DNA of 64,000 nucleotides, from NCBI RefSeq assembly GCF_020532645.1, contig NZ_JAJAUZ010000029.1, positions 34,662-98,661 of the forward strand, written 5' to 3'. Shown one piece after another: positions 52,280 through 60,833 of this stretch. The stretch is from Streptomyces bambusae. GTDB lineage: Bacteria > Actinomycetota > Actinomycetes > Streptomycetales > Streptomycetaceae. Position numbers and translations under genes: made by a program. How positions within the stretch are numbered: position 1 is the first letter of the stretch; every line of letters begins with the position of its first letter. The notes beneath the pieces were generated by a model. That model saw nothing but the letters and a program-made list of their open reading frames with translations, was not told the DNA's origin and searched no databases.

Positions 52280-52670
52280 TGGAGATGGCGGGAATCGAAC
52301 CCGCGTCCAACGGTGCAGAAAAAGGACTTCTCCGAGCGCAGTCCGCTATGAGTTTCTCAGCCCCGGAGATCACGCGGACAAGTCTCCGACGGGCTCAGTC
52401 ACTGTTTGATTTCCCCCCACCCCCCGTGACCGGAGGTGGAGGTTTAGATCCCTTGATGACGCCAGGATCCGGGTCGGGACCATCCCCGGGCTGACGCTCC
52501 TCACAGAGGCTTCTGTTCGTTACCTAAAATTAGGCAGCGAGGGCGAAGCGGGAGTTATCGCTCTTGGTGTTGGCGATTATTGGTTGCGACATATGGTTAA
52601 CGAGATCATTGCCGCTTCCTCGGCTCGCTTCTCCTGTTTCGACAGCCGCTGTCGAAACCGATCATCCCCA
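52280..52670 (-). ncRNA. ssrA: Transfer-messenger RNA (tmRNA)
   Basis: 391 nt on the minus strand. The 5' end GGGGATG (52670-52664) pairs with CATCTCC (52287-52281), and the 3' terminal A (52280) is the discriminator; CCA is not encoded. The T arm CGGGTTCGATTCCCG is near the 3' end. The tag reading frame (52574-52530) encodes ANTKSDNSRFALAA then TAA, matching the bacterial ssrA tag pattern (ends in ALAA). It rescues stalled ribosomes and marks the peptides for proteolysis. The gene for its partner SmpB is 112 bases upstream. Confidence 0.97.
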
Positions 52671-52782
52671 TGTTCTGTTAACAATCTGCGCCGCCCCCGG
52701 AGGGGTGGTGCTGCCCACATGGTACGCGAAACGCACCACGGGATGCCAAGCCCTTTTCGACCCGGCCGCGGACCGGGCCGCG

Positions 52783-53265
52783 CTACGCCACCCGCTGCCG
52801 CCGCCGGGCCGCGGAGATCGCACGGTTCGTCTCGCGCGTGTCCTGCTTCTCGCGCAGGGTCTGCCGCTTGTCGTACTCCTTCTTGCCCTTGGCGAGGGCG
52901 ATCTCGACCTTGGCGCGGCCGTCCTTGAAGTACATGGCGAGGGGCACGATCGTGTGACCCGACTCCTGCGCCTTGGACTCCAGCTTGTCGATCTCGACCC
53001 GGTGCATCAGCAGCTTCCGCTTGCGGCGGGCGCTGTGGTTGGTCCAGGTGCCCTGGCTGTACTCGGGCACGTGCACCTGGTGCAGCCACGCCTCCCCGCC
53101 GTCGATCTGCACGAAGCCGTCCACGAGGGAGGCCCGGCCCTGCCGCAGCGACTTCACCTCGGTGCCGGTCAGCACCATCCCGCACTCGTACGTGTCGAGG
53201 ATCGTGTAGTCGTGCCGCGCCTTCTTGTTCTGCGCGATGAGCTTGCGCCCTTTTTCCTTTGCCAT
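52783..53265 (-). CDS. smpB: SsrA-binding protein SmpB
   Basis: 160 aa. All landmarks are present: IAQNKKARHDYTILDTYECGMVLTGTEVKSLRQGRASLVDGFV, the oligonucleotide-binding core and the basic C-terminal tail (YDKRQTLREKQDTRETNRAISAARRRQ) that enters the mRNA channel. Binds tmRNA and brings it to stalled ribosomes. It starts 18 bases after the S41 protease gene, so it is likely in the ftsE-ftsX-protease-smpB run on this strand. Confidence 0.98.
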   Translation of the reverse strand: MAKEKGRKLIAQNKKARHDYTILDTYECGMVLTGTEVKSLRQGRASLVDGFVQIDGGEAWLHQVHVPEYSQGTWTNHSARRKRKLLMHRVEIDKLESKAQESGHTIVPLAMYFKDGRAKVEIALAKGKKEYDKRQTLREKQDTRETNRAISAARRRQRVA

Positions 53266-53283
53266 AGTGCGGTCATTTTCGCA

Positions 53284-54531
53284 CTACGACCCCGCCCCGA
53301 GGCCACTCAATACCGAACGGGCCCGCTCCTCCGCCCGGTCCGCCACCGCGAGGTCCGGTGCGATGCCCCGGCCGTCCGGGCTGCGGCCCGCCGGGGTCCG
53401 GTAGAGGCCCACGGTCAGCTCGGCCACCGAGCCGTCCGGCAGTTCCGTCGGCATCTGCACCGAGCCCTTGCCGAAGGTCCGGGTGCCGACCGTCACCGCC
53501 CGGCCGCGGTCCTGGAGGGCGCCGGTGACCAGCTCCGCCGCGCTCATCGTGCCGCCGTCGACCAGCGCCACCAGCGGCCGCACGGTGTCCCCGCCGCGCT
53601 GCGCGTACAGGGCCCGCTCGGCCCCGCGGACGTCGTACGTCGCGACCAGCCCGCCGTCGAGGAACGCCGACGCGGCCGTCACCGCCTCGCCGATCAGGCC
53701 GCCCGGGTTGCCGCGCAGGTCGAGCATGACCCCGCCGCCGGCCGGCGCGGACCGCACCGCCGCGCGCACCTGCGCGCCCGAGCCGCGGGTGAACGCGGTG
53801 ACCTTGATGAGCGTGATCCCGCCGGGCAGCCGCCGCACGGTGACGGGCGCGGTGCTCAGCCGCTCCCGCAGCAGCGTCTCCGTACGGGCCCGGCCGGCCC
53901 GCTCCAGTTCCAGCACCACCCGGCTGCCGGGGCCGGCGCCCCGGTCGGCGCCGCGCAGCAGGGCGATCACCTCGGCCGGCGGCAGTCCGCCGACCGCGCG
54001 GCCGTCCACGGTCCGCAGCCGGTCCCCGGCCCGGATCCCGGCCCGGTCGGCGGGCCCGCCGGACCGCACCTGGGCCACCGCGATCGCCGCGCCGGAGGCC
54101 TGCGCCACCCGCAGTCCGACCCCGGTGTAGCTGCCGTCGAGGGACTGCGCGAACTCCTCGTACTCGGTGCGGCCGTACACCACGCCCCAGCGGTCCCCGC
54201 TGCGGCCGACCACCTCTTCGGCGGCGTCCCGGCCCGACTTCCCGTCGGCCGCGGCCTGCGCGGCGGCCCGCGCCACGGCGGCCCGGTCGGCGGTACGGGC
54301 GGCCTGCGCCGGATCCGGGGCGTCGGCCCCGCCGGCGGCGCCGGGTAACCCGGCCGCCTCCCCGCCGGGCGCCGCGGCGGCACCCGCCACGTACTCCCGT
54401 GCGAACGGGTCCTCCTCCTGCCAGCACCCGCCGGCCGCACCGGCTCCGAGCACCCCGAGGAAGACCAACGTCAGAACGGCCCCGCGACGCAGGTCACGGG
54501 GCCGGAGACAGGAGACGGGACCACCCGGCAT
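53284..54531 (-). CDS. C-terminal processing protease-type serine peptidase (S41) with PDZ domain
   Basis: 415 aa. The N-terminus is a signal sequence with a possible lipobox-like GAAGGC, then an Ala/Gly-rich spacer. PDZ domain at ~130-215 (GSYTGVGLRVAQASGAAIAVAQVRSGGPADRAGIRAGDRLRTVDG). The S41 domain has the Ser-Lys dyad near residues 328 and 353 (GTMSAAELVTGALQDRGRAVTV, TFGKGSVQMPTEL) and DLRGNPGGLIGEAV. Cleaves substrates at the C-terminus outside the membrane. It sits between ftsX and smpB, an arrangement conserved in Streptomyces, and may process cell-envelope division proteins. Confidence 0.92.
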   Translation of the reverse strand: MPGGPVSCLRPRDLRRGAVLTLVFLGVLGAGAAGGCWQEEDPFAREYVAGAAAAPGGEAAGLPGAAGGADAPDPAQAARTADRAAVARAAAQAAADGKSGRDAAEEVVGRSGDRWGVVYGRTEYEEFAQSLDGSYTGVGLRVAQASGAAIAVAQVRSGGPADRAGIRAGDRLRTVDGRAVGGLPPAEVIALLRGADRGAGPGSRVVLELERAGRARTETLLRERLSTAPVTVRRLPGGITLIKVTAFTRGSGAQVRAAVRSAPAGGGVMLDLRGNPGGLIGEAVTAASAFLDGGLVATYDVRGAERALYAQRGGDTVRPLVALVDGGTMSAAELVTGALQDRGRAVTVGTRTFGKGSVQMPTELPDGSVAELTVGLYRTPAGRSPDGRGIAPDLAVADRAEERARSVLSGLGAGS

Positions 54532-54598
54532 GGCGCCGAGTCTAGGACAACGCCCCGCGCGGCACGGAAGGTTGCCCGTACCGCTCGCGGGGCGCTCG

Positions 54599-55522
54599 TC
54601 ACACCTTCAGGTACTTGCGCAACGCCACGAAGGCGGCAAGCGCGGGCATCAGCAGGCCGATGGCGAGGACCAGCGGCAGCTTGGTCACCACCGAGTCCCA
54701 GCCGATGAAGTTGATCAGTTCCAGCTTGTCCTTCAGGGCGACGCCGTGGTCGATCACGAAGTACTGGCCGGTGACCAGCATCCCGCAGGCGACGACGGCA
54801 CCGATGAGCCCGGCGAACGCGGCCTCCATGATGAACGGCATCTGGATGTAGAAGCTGGAGGCGCCGACCAACCGCATGATCCCGGTCTCACGCCGACGGC
54901 TGAAGGCCGAGACCCGCACGGTGTTGACGATCAGCAGCAGGGCCACCACCAGCATGATCAGCATGACGCCGAGGGCCGCCTTGTTGAGCACGTCGAGCAG
55001 CCCGAAGAGGTTGTCGAGCACGCTGCGCTGGTCCTGGACGGACTGCACGCCGTCCCGGCCGGCGAACGCGGTGGTGATCACCTTGTACTTCTCCGGGTCC
55101 TTCAGCTTGACCCGGAACGACTCCTGCATCTGGTCGGGCGTGATGGACGCGGCCAGCGGGGTGTCGCCGAACTGCTCCTTGTAGTGCTTGTACGCCTCGT
55201 CGGCCGACTCGTACGTGACCTTCTCGACCAGGTCCATCTTGTCGAGCTCGGCCTCGATGGCCTTCTTCTGCTCCGCGGTGACCGCGCCCTTGGCGCAGCT
55301 GGCCCCGCCGCTCGTCTCCGCCTCGTTCTTGTTGCAGAGGTAGATGGAGACGTTGACCTTGTCGTACCAGTAGCCCTTCATCTGGCTGACCTGGTCGCGC
55401 ATGAGCAGGGAGCCGCCGAACAGGGCCAGCGACAGGGCGACGGAGATGACCACGGCGAAGGTCATCGTGAGATTGCGGCGGAGACCGACGCCGATCTCCG
55501 ACAGGACGAACTGGGCGCGCAT
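54599..55522 (-). CDS. ftsX: Cell division protein FtsX
   Basis: 307 aa. The N-terminal cytoplasmic helix and first transmembrane segment (RRNLTMTFAVVISVALSLALFGGSLLM) precede a large external loop (residues ~45-170, including KVNVSIYLCN and EAYKHYKEQFGDTPLAASI). Three further membrane helices follow (ALGVMLIMLVVALLLIVNTV, FIMEAAFAGLIGAVVACGMLV, VLAIGLLMPALAAFVAL). FtsEX is an ABC-like complex that activates peptidoglycan hydrolases at the septum. It starts 18 bases after ftsE. Confidence 0.97.
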   Translation of the reverse strand: MRAQFVLSEIGVGLRRNLTMTFAVVISVALSLALFGGSLLMRDQVSQMKGYWYDKVNVSIYLCNKNEAETSGGASCAKGAVTAEQKKAIEAELDKMDLVEKVTYESADEAYKHYKEQFGDTPLAASITPDQMQESFRVKLKDPEKYKVITTAFAGRDGVQSVQDQRSVLDNLFGLLDVLNKAALGVMLIMLVVALLLIVNTVRVSAFSRRRETGIMRLVGASSFYIQMPFIMEAAFAGLIGAVVACGMLVTGQYFVIDHGVALKDKLELINFIGWDSVVTKLPLVLAIGLLMPALAAFVALRKYLKV

Positions 55523-55540
55523 GGCGTCTCTTCAGGCCTT

Positions 55541-56230
55541 TCAGTGCTGGTAGCCGTAGACGCCGCGCGACTGGTCGCGCACGAGACGGCCCTGTTCGAG
55601 TTCGATGACGCGCTTGCGCATCTGGTCGACGATCTGCTGGTCGTGCGTCGCCATGATCACGGTGGTGCCGGTCCGGTTGATCCGGTCCAGCAGCTTCATG
55701 ATGCCGACGGAGGTCTGCGGGTCGAGGTTGCCGGTGGGCTCGTCCGCGATGAGGAGTGCCGGCCGGTTGACGAAGGCCCGCGCGATGGCCACGCGCTGCT
55801 GCTCACCGCCGGAGAGCTCGCCGGGCATGCGCTCCTCCTTGCCGCCGAGGCCGACCAGGTCGAGGACCTGCGGGACGGCCTTGCGGATCTCGCCGCGCGG
55901 TTTGCCGATCACCTCCTGGGCGAAGGCGACGTTCTGCGCGACGGTCTTGTTGGGGAGCAGGCGGAAGTCCTGGAAGACCGTCCCCAGCTGGCGCCGCATC
56001 TGCGGCACCTTCCAGTTGGACAGCCGGGCGAGGTCCTTGCCCAGCACGTGCACCTGGCCGTGACTGGCGCGCTCCTCGCGCAGGAGCAGCCGCAGGAAGG
56101 TGGACTTGCCGGAGCCGGAGGAGCCGACCAGGAAGACGAACTCGCCCTTGGTGATCTCCAGGGAGACGTCCCTGAGGGCGGGGCGGCTCTGCTTCGGATA
56201 GGACTTGGAGACGTTGTCGAATCGGATCAC
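55541..56230 (-). CDS. ftsE: Cell division ATP-binding protein FtsE
   Basis: 229 aa from GTG 56230. Walker A GSSGSGKST (residues 36-44), Q-loop VFQDFRLLPNKT, ABC signature LSGGEQQRVAIARA, Walker B ALLIADEP and the switch His in MATHDQQIV are all present. Powers FtsX and so couples ATP hydrolysis to cell-wall opening at the division site. First gene of the ftsE-ftsX unit. Confidence 0.97.
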   Translation of the reverse strand: MIRFDNVSKSYPKQSRPALRDVSLEITKGEFVFLVGSSGSGKSTFLRLLLREERASHGQVHVLGKDLARLSNWKVPQMRRQLGTVFQDFRLLPNKTVAQNVAFAQEVIGKPRGEIRKAVPQVLDLVGLGGKEERMPGELSGGEQQRVAIARAFVNRPALLIADEPTGNLDPQTSVGIMKLLDRINRTGTTVIMATHDQQIVDQMRKRVIELEQGRLVRDQSRGVYGYQH

Positions 56231-56443
56231 GGGTGCACCACGGTCGCCGGGAGTAGGTGTGCGTGACCATACGCGACAGCGCGCGAGGAGGGCAGTCGGC
56301 GTCCACACTTGACTGATATGTCCGCGTTCCCGGACGGATCGTCCGGCGGGCCGCGCCGAATGTTCCCGAAGCTGGCACAGTGGTAAGGGGAACGGTCTGG
56401 TTCCCTCCGGCGTTGTAACCAGGGGACGAGAGGAGGAGGACGC

Positions 56444-56635
56444 ATGACATATGACCGGCTCGTGTGCGCGAACTGCGCGGCACCCGTGGCCCAGGGCCGC
56501 TGTCCGGTGTGCCGGGCGAACCGGGAGCGCCTCCAGCAGGAGAGCCCCTTCGCAGGCCTGAACCCGATGGCGCTCGTTGCGCTCCTGGTGGTCCTCGTGG
56601 CCGCACTGGCTCTGGTGGCGCAGCACACCGCGTAG
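56444..56635 (+). CDS. Zinc-ribbon membrane microprotein
   Basis: 63 aa, with GAGAGGAGGAGG just upstream of ATG 56444. Two Cys pairs (LVCANCAAPVAQGRCPVCRANRERLQQ) form a small zinc ribbon, followed by one C-terminal membrane helix (PMALVALLVVLVAALALVA). The ribbon would face the cytoplasm. It lies between divergent ftsE and convergent prfB. Function unknown, but the strong ribosome-binding site and the coherent domain layout support a real gene. Confidence 0.85.
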   Translation: MTYDRLVCANCAAPVAQGRCPVCRANRERLQQESPFAGLNPMALVALLVVLVAALALVAQHTA

Positions 56636-56673
56636 CCCTCGGCACTCAACCGATCGTATGAAGCGTGACACGG

Positions 56674-56722
56674 CACGACGAAGGGCCCCGGACGCGGTAC
56701 GCGTCCGGGGCCCTTCGTCGTG
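56674..56722. terminator. Strong bidirectional terminator
   Basis: A perfect 22-base stem, cacgacgaagggccccggac and onward (56674-56695) with 56701-56722, and a five-base loop. It separates the convergent microprotein and prfB genes. Confidence 0.92.
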
Positions 56723-56751
56723 TCTGCGGTGCGGGGAGGGTGCGGCGAGCG

Positions 56752-57861
56752 TCAGCTCGCGGTCTCCTGCTGCTTGCGCCAGCGGATACCGGCCTCCAGG
56801 AACCCGTCGATCTCGCCGTCGAGGACGGACTGCGGGTTGCCGACCTCGAACTCGGTCCGCAGGTCCTTGACCATCTGGTACGGGTGCAGCACGTAGGACC
56901 GCATCTGGTTGCCCCAGGAGCTGCCGCCGTCCTTGAGGGCGTCCATCCTCGCCTGCTCCTCCTGGCGGCGCCGCTCCAGCAGCTTGGCCTGGAGGACGTT
57001 CATGGCGCTCGCCTTGTTCTGGATCTGGGAGCGCTCGTTCTGGCAGGAGACGACGATGCCGGTCGGGATGTGCGTGATGCGCACGGCCGAGTCGGTGGTG
57101 TTGACGCCCTGGCCGCCGGGGCCGGAGGCGCGGTACACGTCGATGCGCAGCTCGGACTCGTCGATGTCGACGTGGTCGCTGGTCTCGACGACCGGGAGCA
57201 CCTCGACGCCCGCGAAGGAGGTCTGGCGGCGGCCCTGGTTGTCGAAGGGCGAGATGCGCACGAGGCGGTGGGTGCCCTGCTCGACGGAGAGGGTGCCGTA
57301 GGCGTAGGGGGCCTTGACCACGAAGGTGGTCGACTTGATGCCGGCCTCTTCCGCGTACGAGGTCTCGTAGACCTCGGTGGGGTAGCCGTGGCGCTCGGCC
57401 CAGCGGAGGTACATGCGCTGGAGGCGCTCGGCGAAGTCGGAGGCGTCGACGCCGCCGGCCTCGGCGCGGATGTTGACCAGCGCCTCGCGCTCGGCGTACT
57501 CGCCGGACAGGAGGGTGCGGACCTCCATCTCGTCGAGCGCCTTGCGGACGGCGACGAGCTCTGCCTCGGCCTCGGCGCGGGTGTCCGCGTCGTCCATCTC
57601 CTCGGCGAGGTCGAAGAGGACCCCGAGGTCGTCGATGCGGCCGCGGAGGGTCTCGGTCTTGCGGACCTCGGCCTGGAGGTGGGAAAGCTTGCTCGTGATC
57701 TTCTGGGCAGCCTCGGGGTCGTCCCACAGGGACGGGGCCGCGGCCTGCTCCTCGAGCACGGCAATGTCTGCCCTCAGCTTGTCGAGGTCCAGGACGGCCT
57801 CGATCGACCCCATGGTCGAGGAGAGGGACTTCAGCTCTTCGGAAACATCGACGACTGCCAC
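56752..57861 (-). CDS. prfB: Peptide chain release factor 2
   Basis: 369 aa from GTG 57861. The catalytic GGQ is in ASGPGGQGVNTTDSAVRI near residue 247, and the codon-recognition region includes VRISPFDNQGRRQTSF (S-P-F, the RF2-type tripeptide for UGA/UAA). The frame is continuous, so there is no programmed +1 frameshift as in E. coli prfB. Releases finished proteins at UGA and UAA stops, and most genes here end in TGA. Confidence 0.97.
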   Translation of the reverse strand: MAVVDVSEELKSLSSTMGSIEAVLDLDKLRADIAVLEEQAAAPSLWDDPEAAQKITSKLSHLQAEVRKTETLRGRIDDLGVLFDLAEEMDDADTRAEAEAELVAVRKALDEMEVRTLLSGEYAEREALVNIRAEAGGVDASDFAERLQRMYLRWAERHGYPTEVYETSYAEEAGIKSTTFVVKAPYAYGTLSVEQGTHRLVRISPFDNQGRRQTSFAGVEVLPVVETSDHVDIDESELRIDVYRASGPGGQGVNTTDSAVRITHIPTGIVVSCQNERSQIQNKASAMNVLQAKLLERRRQEEQARMDALKDGGSSWGNQMRSYVLHPYQMVKDLRTEFEVGNPQSVLDGEIDGFLEAGIRWRKQQETAS

Positions 57862-57952
57862 GCCCCCAGCGTAGCCGGTCGCCCGGGGATACCGACCGTC
57901 CAGGGCCGATCCTCGGCTTATGGCACGCGACGGCGGGGCGTACCCTCGGGCT

Positions 57953-58030
57953 ATGACTCTTCTGCTCGTGATGCGGCGACATGTGGACTACATGCGCGTC
58001 ACCACCATGAGCTGTCGTCCGTCGGACTAG
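57953..58030 (+). CDS. Cys-containing leader peptide of the RRHVDxxR type
   Basis: 25-codon ORF, too short for the usual ORF cut-off. The sequence MTLLLVMRRHVDYMRVTTMS then C-R-P-S-D matches the actinobacterial leader-peptide pattern with MRRHVDLxRV and a Cys near the end, found upstream of sulfur and cysteine genes and thought to act by attenuation at Cys codons. It lies 148 bases before the 2-oxoglutarate oxygenase gene in the same direction. The downstream segment (58031-58178) would be the regulatory RNA, though I cannot draw a unique alternative fold. Confidence 0.7.
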   Translation: MTLLLVMRRHVDYMRVTTMSCRPSD

Positions 58031-58178
58031 AACCAAGCGCCTCATCCCGCCTGCTTCCCTCGGTCCTGTCCGCGGCACCCGCAGCTCCGGCCCCACCTCC
58101 GCCGGCTGTCGTCCCACCGCCCGCTGCCCCCACCACCTCTGGGGAACAGGACCCCGTGACATCCGAAACGGAGCCGTC

Positions 58179-59210
58179 ATGCCGTCCGCGCACCACGACA
58201 CCCCTCTTCCCGTCCTCGACCTGTCCCGGGCCGACGATCCGGCCCAGCGCGAGGCGTTCCGCACGGAACTGCACGCCGCCGCCCGCGACACGGGCTTCCT
58301 GCACCTGACCGGTCATGGCATAAGCACCGCCGAGTCCGCCCGGATCCTGGACCTGACCAGGCAGTTCTTCTCCCTTCCGGAGGCCGACCGGCTCGCGGTG
58401 AGCAATCTGAACTCCCCGCACTTCCGCGGCTACACCCGGATCGGCCACGAGCTGACCGGCGGCGCTTCGGACTGGCGGGACCAGCTGGACGTGGGCGCCG
58501 AGCGCCCGGCTCCCGAGGTGGGCCCGGACGACCCGGCGTACCTGTGGCTGGAGGGCCCCAACCAGTGGCCGGCGGCGCTGCCCGAGCTGCGGCCGGTGGT
58601 GCTGGAGTGGCAGGAGCGACTGGCGGCGGTGGCCCACCGACTGCTGCGTGAGCTGCTGGCCTCGATCGGCGCCCCGCAGGACTTCTTCGACGCCGCGTTC
58701 GACCACCCCCACCTGCACACGAAGCTGATCCGCTACCCCGGATCGGCGCCGTCTGGGGCCGACCAGGGCGTGGGCGCGCACAAGGACTACGGGTTCCTGA
58801 CCCTGCTGCTGCAGGACGAGGTGGGCGGGCTCCAGGTGGTGAAGGACGGCGGTTTCCTGGACGTGCCGCCGATGCCGGGCGCGTTCGTGGTGAACCTGGG
58901 CGAGCTGCTGGAGATCGCGACCGAGGGGTACCTGGTAGCGACGGACCACCGAGTGGTCAGCCCGCCCGGCGCGACGGAACGTTTCTCCGTGCCGTTCTTC
59001 TACAACCCGCGCCTGGACGCCGTGATCGACACGGTGCCCGGCGCCTACCTCGCACACGCCCCGGGCGTCGCGCACGACGCCTCGAACCCGCTGCACGCGG
59101 AGTACGGGCGCAACGAGCTGAAGGGCTGGGTACGGGCGCACCCGGCGGTGGCGCGGCGGCACCACCCGGAGCTGGTGACGGGCCTGGAGCGGCCGGCCGC
59201 GGCGTCGTAA
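58179..59210 (+). CDS. 2-oxoglutarate/Fe(II)-dependent oxygenase (isopenicillin N synthase-like)
   Basis: 343 aa; GGAG lies five bases before ATG 58179. DIOX_N segment (LPVLDLSRADDPAQREAFRTELHAAARDTGFLHLTGHGI), then the 2OG-FeII domain with iron ligands His201 and Asp203 (GAHKDYGFLTLLLQD) and His257 (ATDHRVV), and 2OG-binding Arg268/Ser270 (ERFSVPFFYNP). The substrate is unknown; IPNS-type enzymes without a biosynthetic cluster are common in Streptomyces. The Cys-type leader peptide upstream suggests control by sulfur status, for example an organosulfur or sulfonate substrate, which is inference. Confidence 0.9.
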   Translation: MPSAHHDTPLPVLDLSRADDPAQREAFRTELHAAARDTGFLHLTGHGISTAESARILDLTRQFFSLPEADRLAVSNLNSPHFRGYTRIGHELTGGASDWRDQLDVGAERPAPEVGPDDPAYLWLEGPNQWPAALPELRPVVLEWQERLAAVAHRLLRELLASIGAPQDFFDAAFDHPHLHTKLIRYPGSAPSGADQGVGAHKDYGFLTLLLQDEVGGLQVVKDGGFLDVPPMPGAFVVNLGELLEIATEGYLVATDHRVVSPPGATERFSVPFFYNPRLDAVIDTVPGAYLAHAPGVAHDASNPLHAEYGRNELKGWVRAHPAVARRHHPELVTGLERPAAAS

Positions 59211-59223
59211 CGGCCGGGGCGCG

Positions 59224-59274
59224 GACGTCACGGAGGGCGGCAACCCCGCGTGGGGGTGCCGCCCTCCGTCACGT
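59224..59274. terminator. Hairpin between the oxygenase and kinase genes
   Basis: gacgtcacggagggcggcaa (from 59224) pairs with tgccgccctccgtcacgtc (ending 59274), with two mismatches and a GC-rich loop. It lies between two convergent genes and is probably bidirectional. Confidence 0.75.
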
Positions 59275-59317
59275 CCGACCGCCGCCGTCGCATCCGACCG
59301 CGGCCGGGGCCCGCGCC

Positions 59318-60592
59318 CTACGGCGTGAGCGGGCCCGACTGGCCGGACTGCTTGCGGTCCTGCGGCGGCGGTTCCTCGGAGGAGGTCGCCAGCCAGGTGC
59401 CGACGCCGATCACGCCGGCCAGGGCGGCCGCGGCGGTGCCGAGCACGAGGCGCCGCTTGCGGACGGCGTCGGCGCGGTGGCGGGCCGAGCCCGGGCGGGG
59501 GGCGCCGGTGGGGCGCGGCACCCGGGCGGTGCCGAGCGCGCCGCCGGCGAGCTCGTCGGGGCCCGGTACCCGCATCGAGGTGTGGGTGTCCCGGCCGGAG
59601 TCGACCAGCGGGCCGCCGGGCACCAGGGGGACGGCGCCGCGCCGCCGGGCGGGCGGGGCCGCGTCCTGGGCCTCGCCGGACTCCTCGGCGGGTTCGGCGT
59701 ACTCGCCGTGCTCGGCGTCGTCGGGCTCGTCCACGTCCAGCGGGGGCATCCCGGCCAGCAGCGGCAGCAGCTCCCGCAGGCGTACGGAGAGCTCGGAGGC
59801 GCGCAGCCGGGAGGCCGGGGCCTTGGCCAGGCACTGCACGATCAGCTGCCACAGCTCGTCGGGGATGCCGGGAAGCGGGACCACGGTCTCGGTGACGTGG
59901 CGGCGCAGCACCGCGCCCGGGTGGCCGCCGCCGAAGGGCGTGAACCCGGCCAGCAGCTCGTACAGCACGGTGGCGAGGGCGTAGATGTCGACGGCGGCGC
60001 GGGGCGGCAGGCCCTCGACGATCTCGGGGGCGAGGTAGTCGGGGGTGCCGATGATGCGGGTGCGGGTGCCGGGGGCGGGCGTGCCGGTGCGGCGCGGGTG
60101 GTCGATGAGCTTGGCCACGCCGAAGTCGGTGAGGAGGGCCGGGTGGGCGCCGCCGGGGCCGAGCGGGCCCTGCATGTCGAGGAGGACGTTCTCGGGTTTG
60201 ACGTCGCGGTGCACCACGCCGGCGGCGTGCGCGAAGGCGAGGGCGTCGGCCACGTCGGCGACGATCGCGACGGCCGCCTCGGGGGCCAGCCGGCGCTCGC
60301 GGTCGAGGCGGGTGCGCAGGTCGGTGCCGCGGACCAGGTCCATGACGAGCGCGAGGTCGTTCCCGTCCACGACGAGGTCGCGGACCCCGACGACGTGGGG
60401 ATGGTCGAGTCCGAGGAGCGCGCTGCGTTCCTGGACGAACCTCCCCACCAGCTCCTGGTCGGACGCGAGGTCCTCGCGGAGCAGCTTGACGGCGACGGGT
60501 CCGTCGGGTCCGTCACCGAGCCATACCGTGCCGGCGCTGCCGCGTCCCAGGATCTGGTGAGCGGTGTACCGGCTGCCGATTTTCCGTGCCAC
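59318..60592 (-). CDS. pkaB: Transmembrane Ser/Thr protein kinase (PkaB-like)
   Basis: 424 aa from GTG 60592, with GAGGGAG five bases upstream; the ORF to 60694 has no start with a site. Kinase domain ~8-270: GRGSAGTVWLG, VAVKLLRED, VVHRDVKPENVLL, DFGVAKL, GTPDYLAPE. A disordered acidic linker (DVDEPDDAEHGEYAEPAEE) and a membrane helix (residues ~388-408, LVLGTAAAALAGVIGVGTWLA) follow, with a short outer tail. It resembles S. coelicolor PkaB by size and by its place beside PkaA. Targets unknown. Confidence 0.9.
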   Translation of the reverse strand: MARKIGSRYTAHQILGRGSAGTVWLGDGPDGPVAVKLLREDLASDQELVGRFVQERSALLGLDHPHVVGVRDLVVDGNDLALVMDLVRGTDLRTRLDRERRLAPEAAVAIVADVADALAFAHAAGVVHRDVKPENVLLDMQGPLGPGGAHPALLTDFGVAKLIDHPRRTGTPAPGTRTRIIGTPDYLAPEIVEGLPPRAAVDIYALATVLYELLAGFTPFGGGHPGAVLRRHVTETVVPLPGIPDELWQLIVQCLAKAPASRLRASELSVRLRELLPLLAGMPPLDVDEPDDAEHGEYAEPAEESGEAQDAAPPARRRGAVPLVPGGPLVDSGRDTHTSMRVPGPDELAGGALGTARVPRPTGAPRPGSARHRADAVRKRRLVLGTAAAALAGVIGVGTWLATSSEEPPPQDRKQSGQSGPLTP

Positions 60593-60773
60593 GACTGCTC
60601 CCTCAACCGCTGGCGTACGCGTCCAAGCTACGCGGGAAAGAGGGGGTTGCACTCCCCGCATCGCGGCGACCTTCACATCTGCGGGAGAAATCACCCCTCA
60701 GAAGTCGACAAATCTACGAACTCGCTGCCAGGCGGGGCCGGAAGGGGCCACGGCGGGACCTCGCGCGGGCGCG

Positions 60774-60806
60774 GCGAAGGGCCGGCGGATTCCGCCGGCC
60801 CTTCGC
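60774..60806. terminator. Hairpin after the PkaA-like kinase
   Basis: GCGAAGGGCCGGCGGA (60774-60789) and TCCGCCGGCCCTTCGC (60791-60806) pair perfectly over 16 bases, almost without a loop (one base). It lies 28 bases past the pkaA stop, between the two kinase genes. Confidence 0.8.
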
Positions 60807-60833
60807 CTTTCGACATGCACGCGTCCCTGCGCG

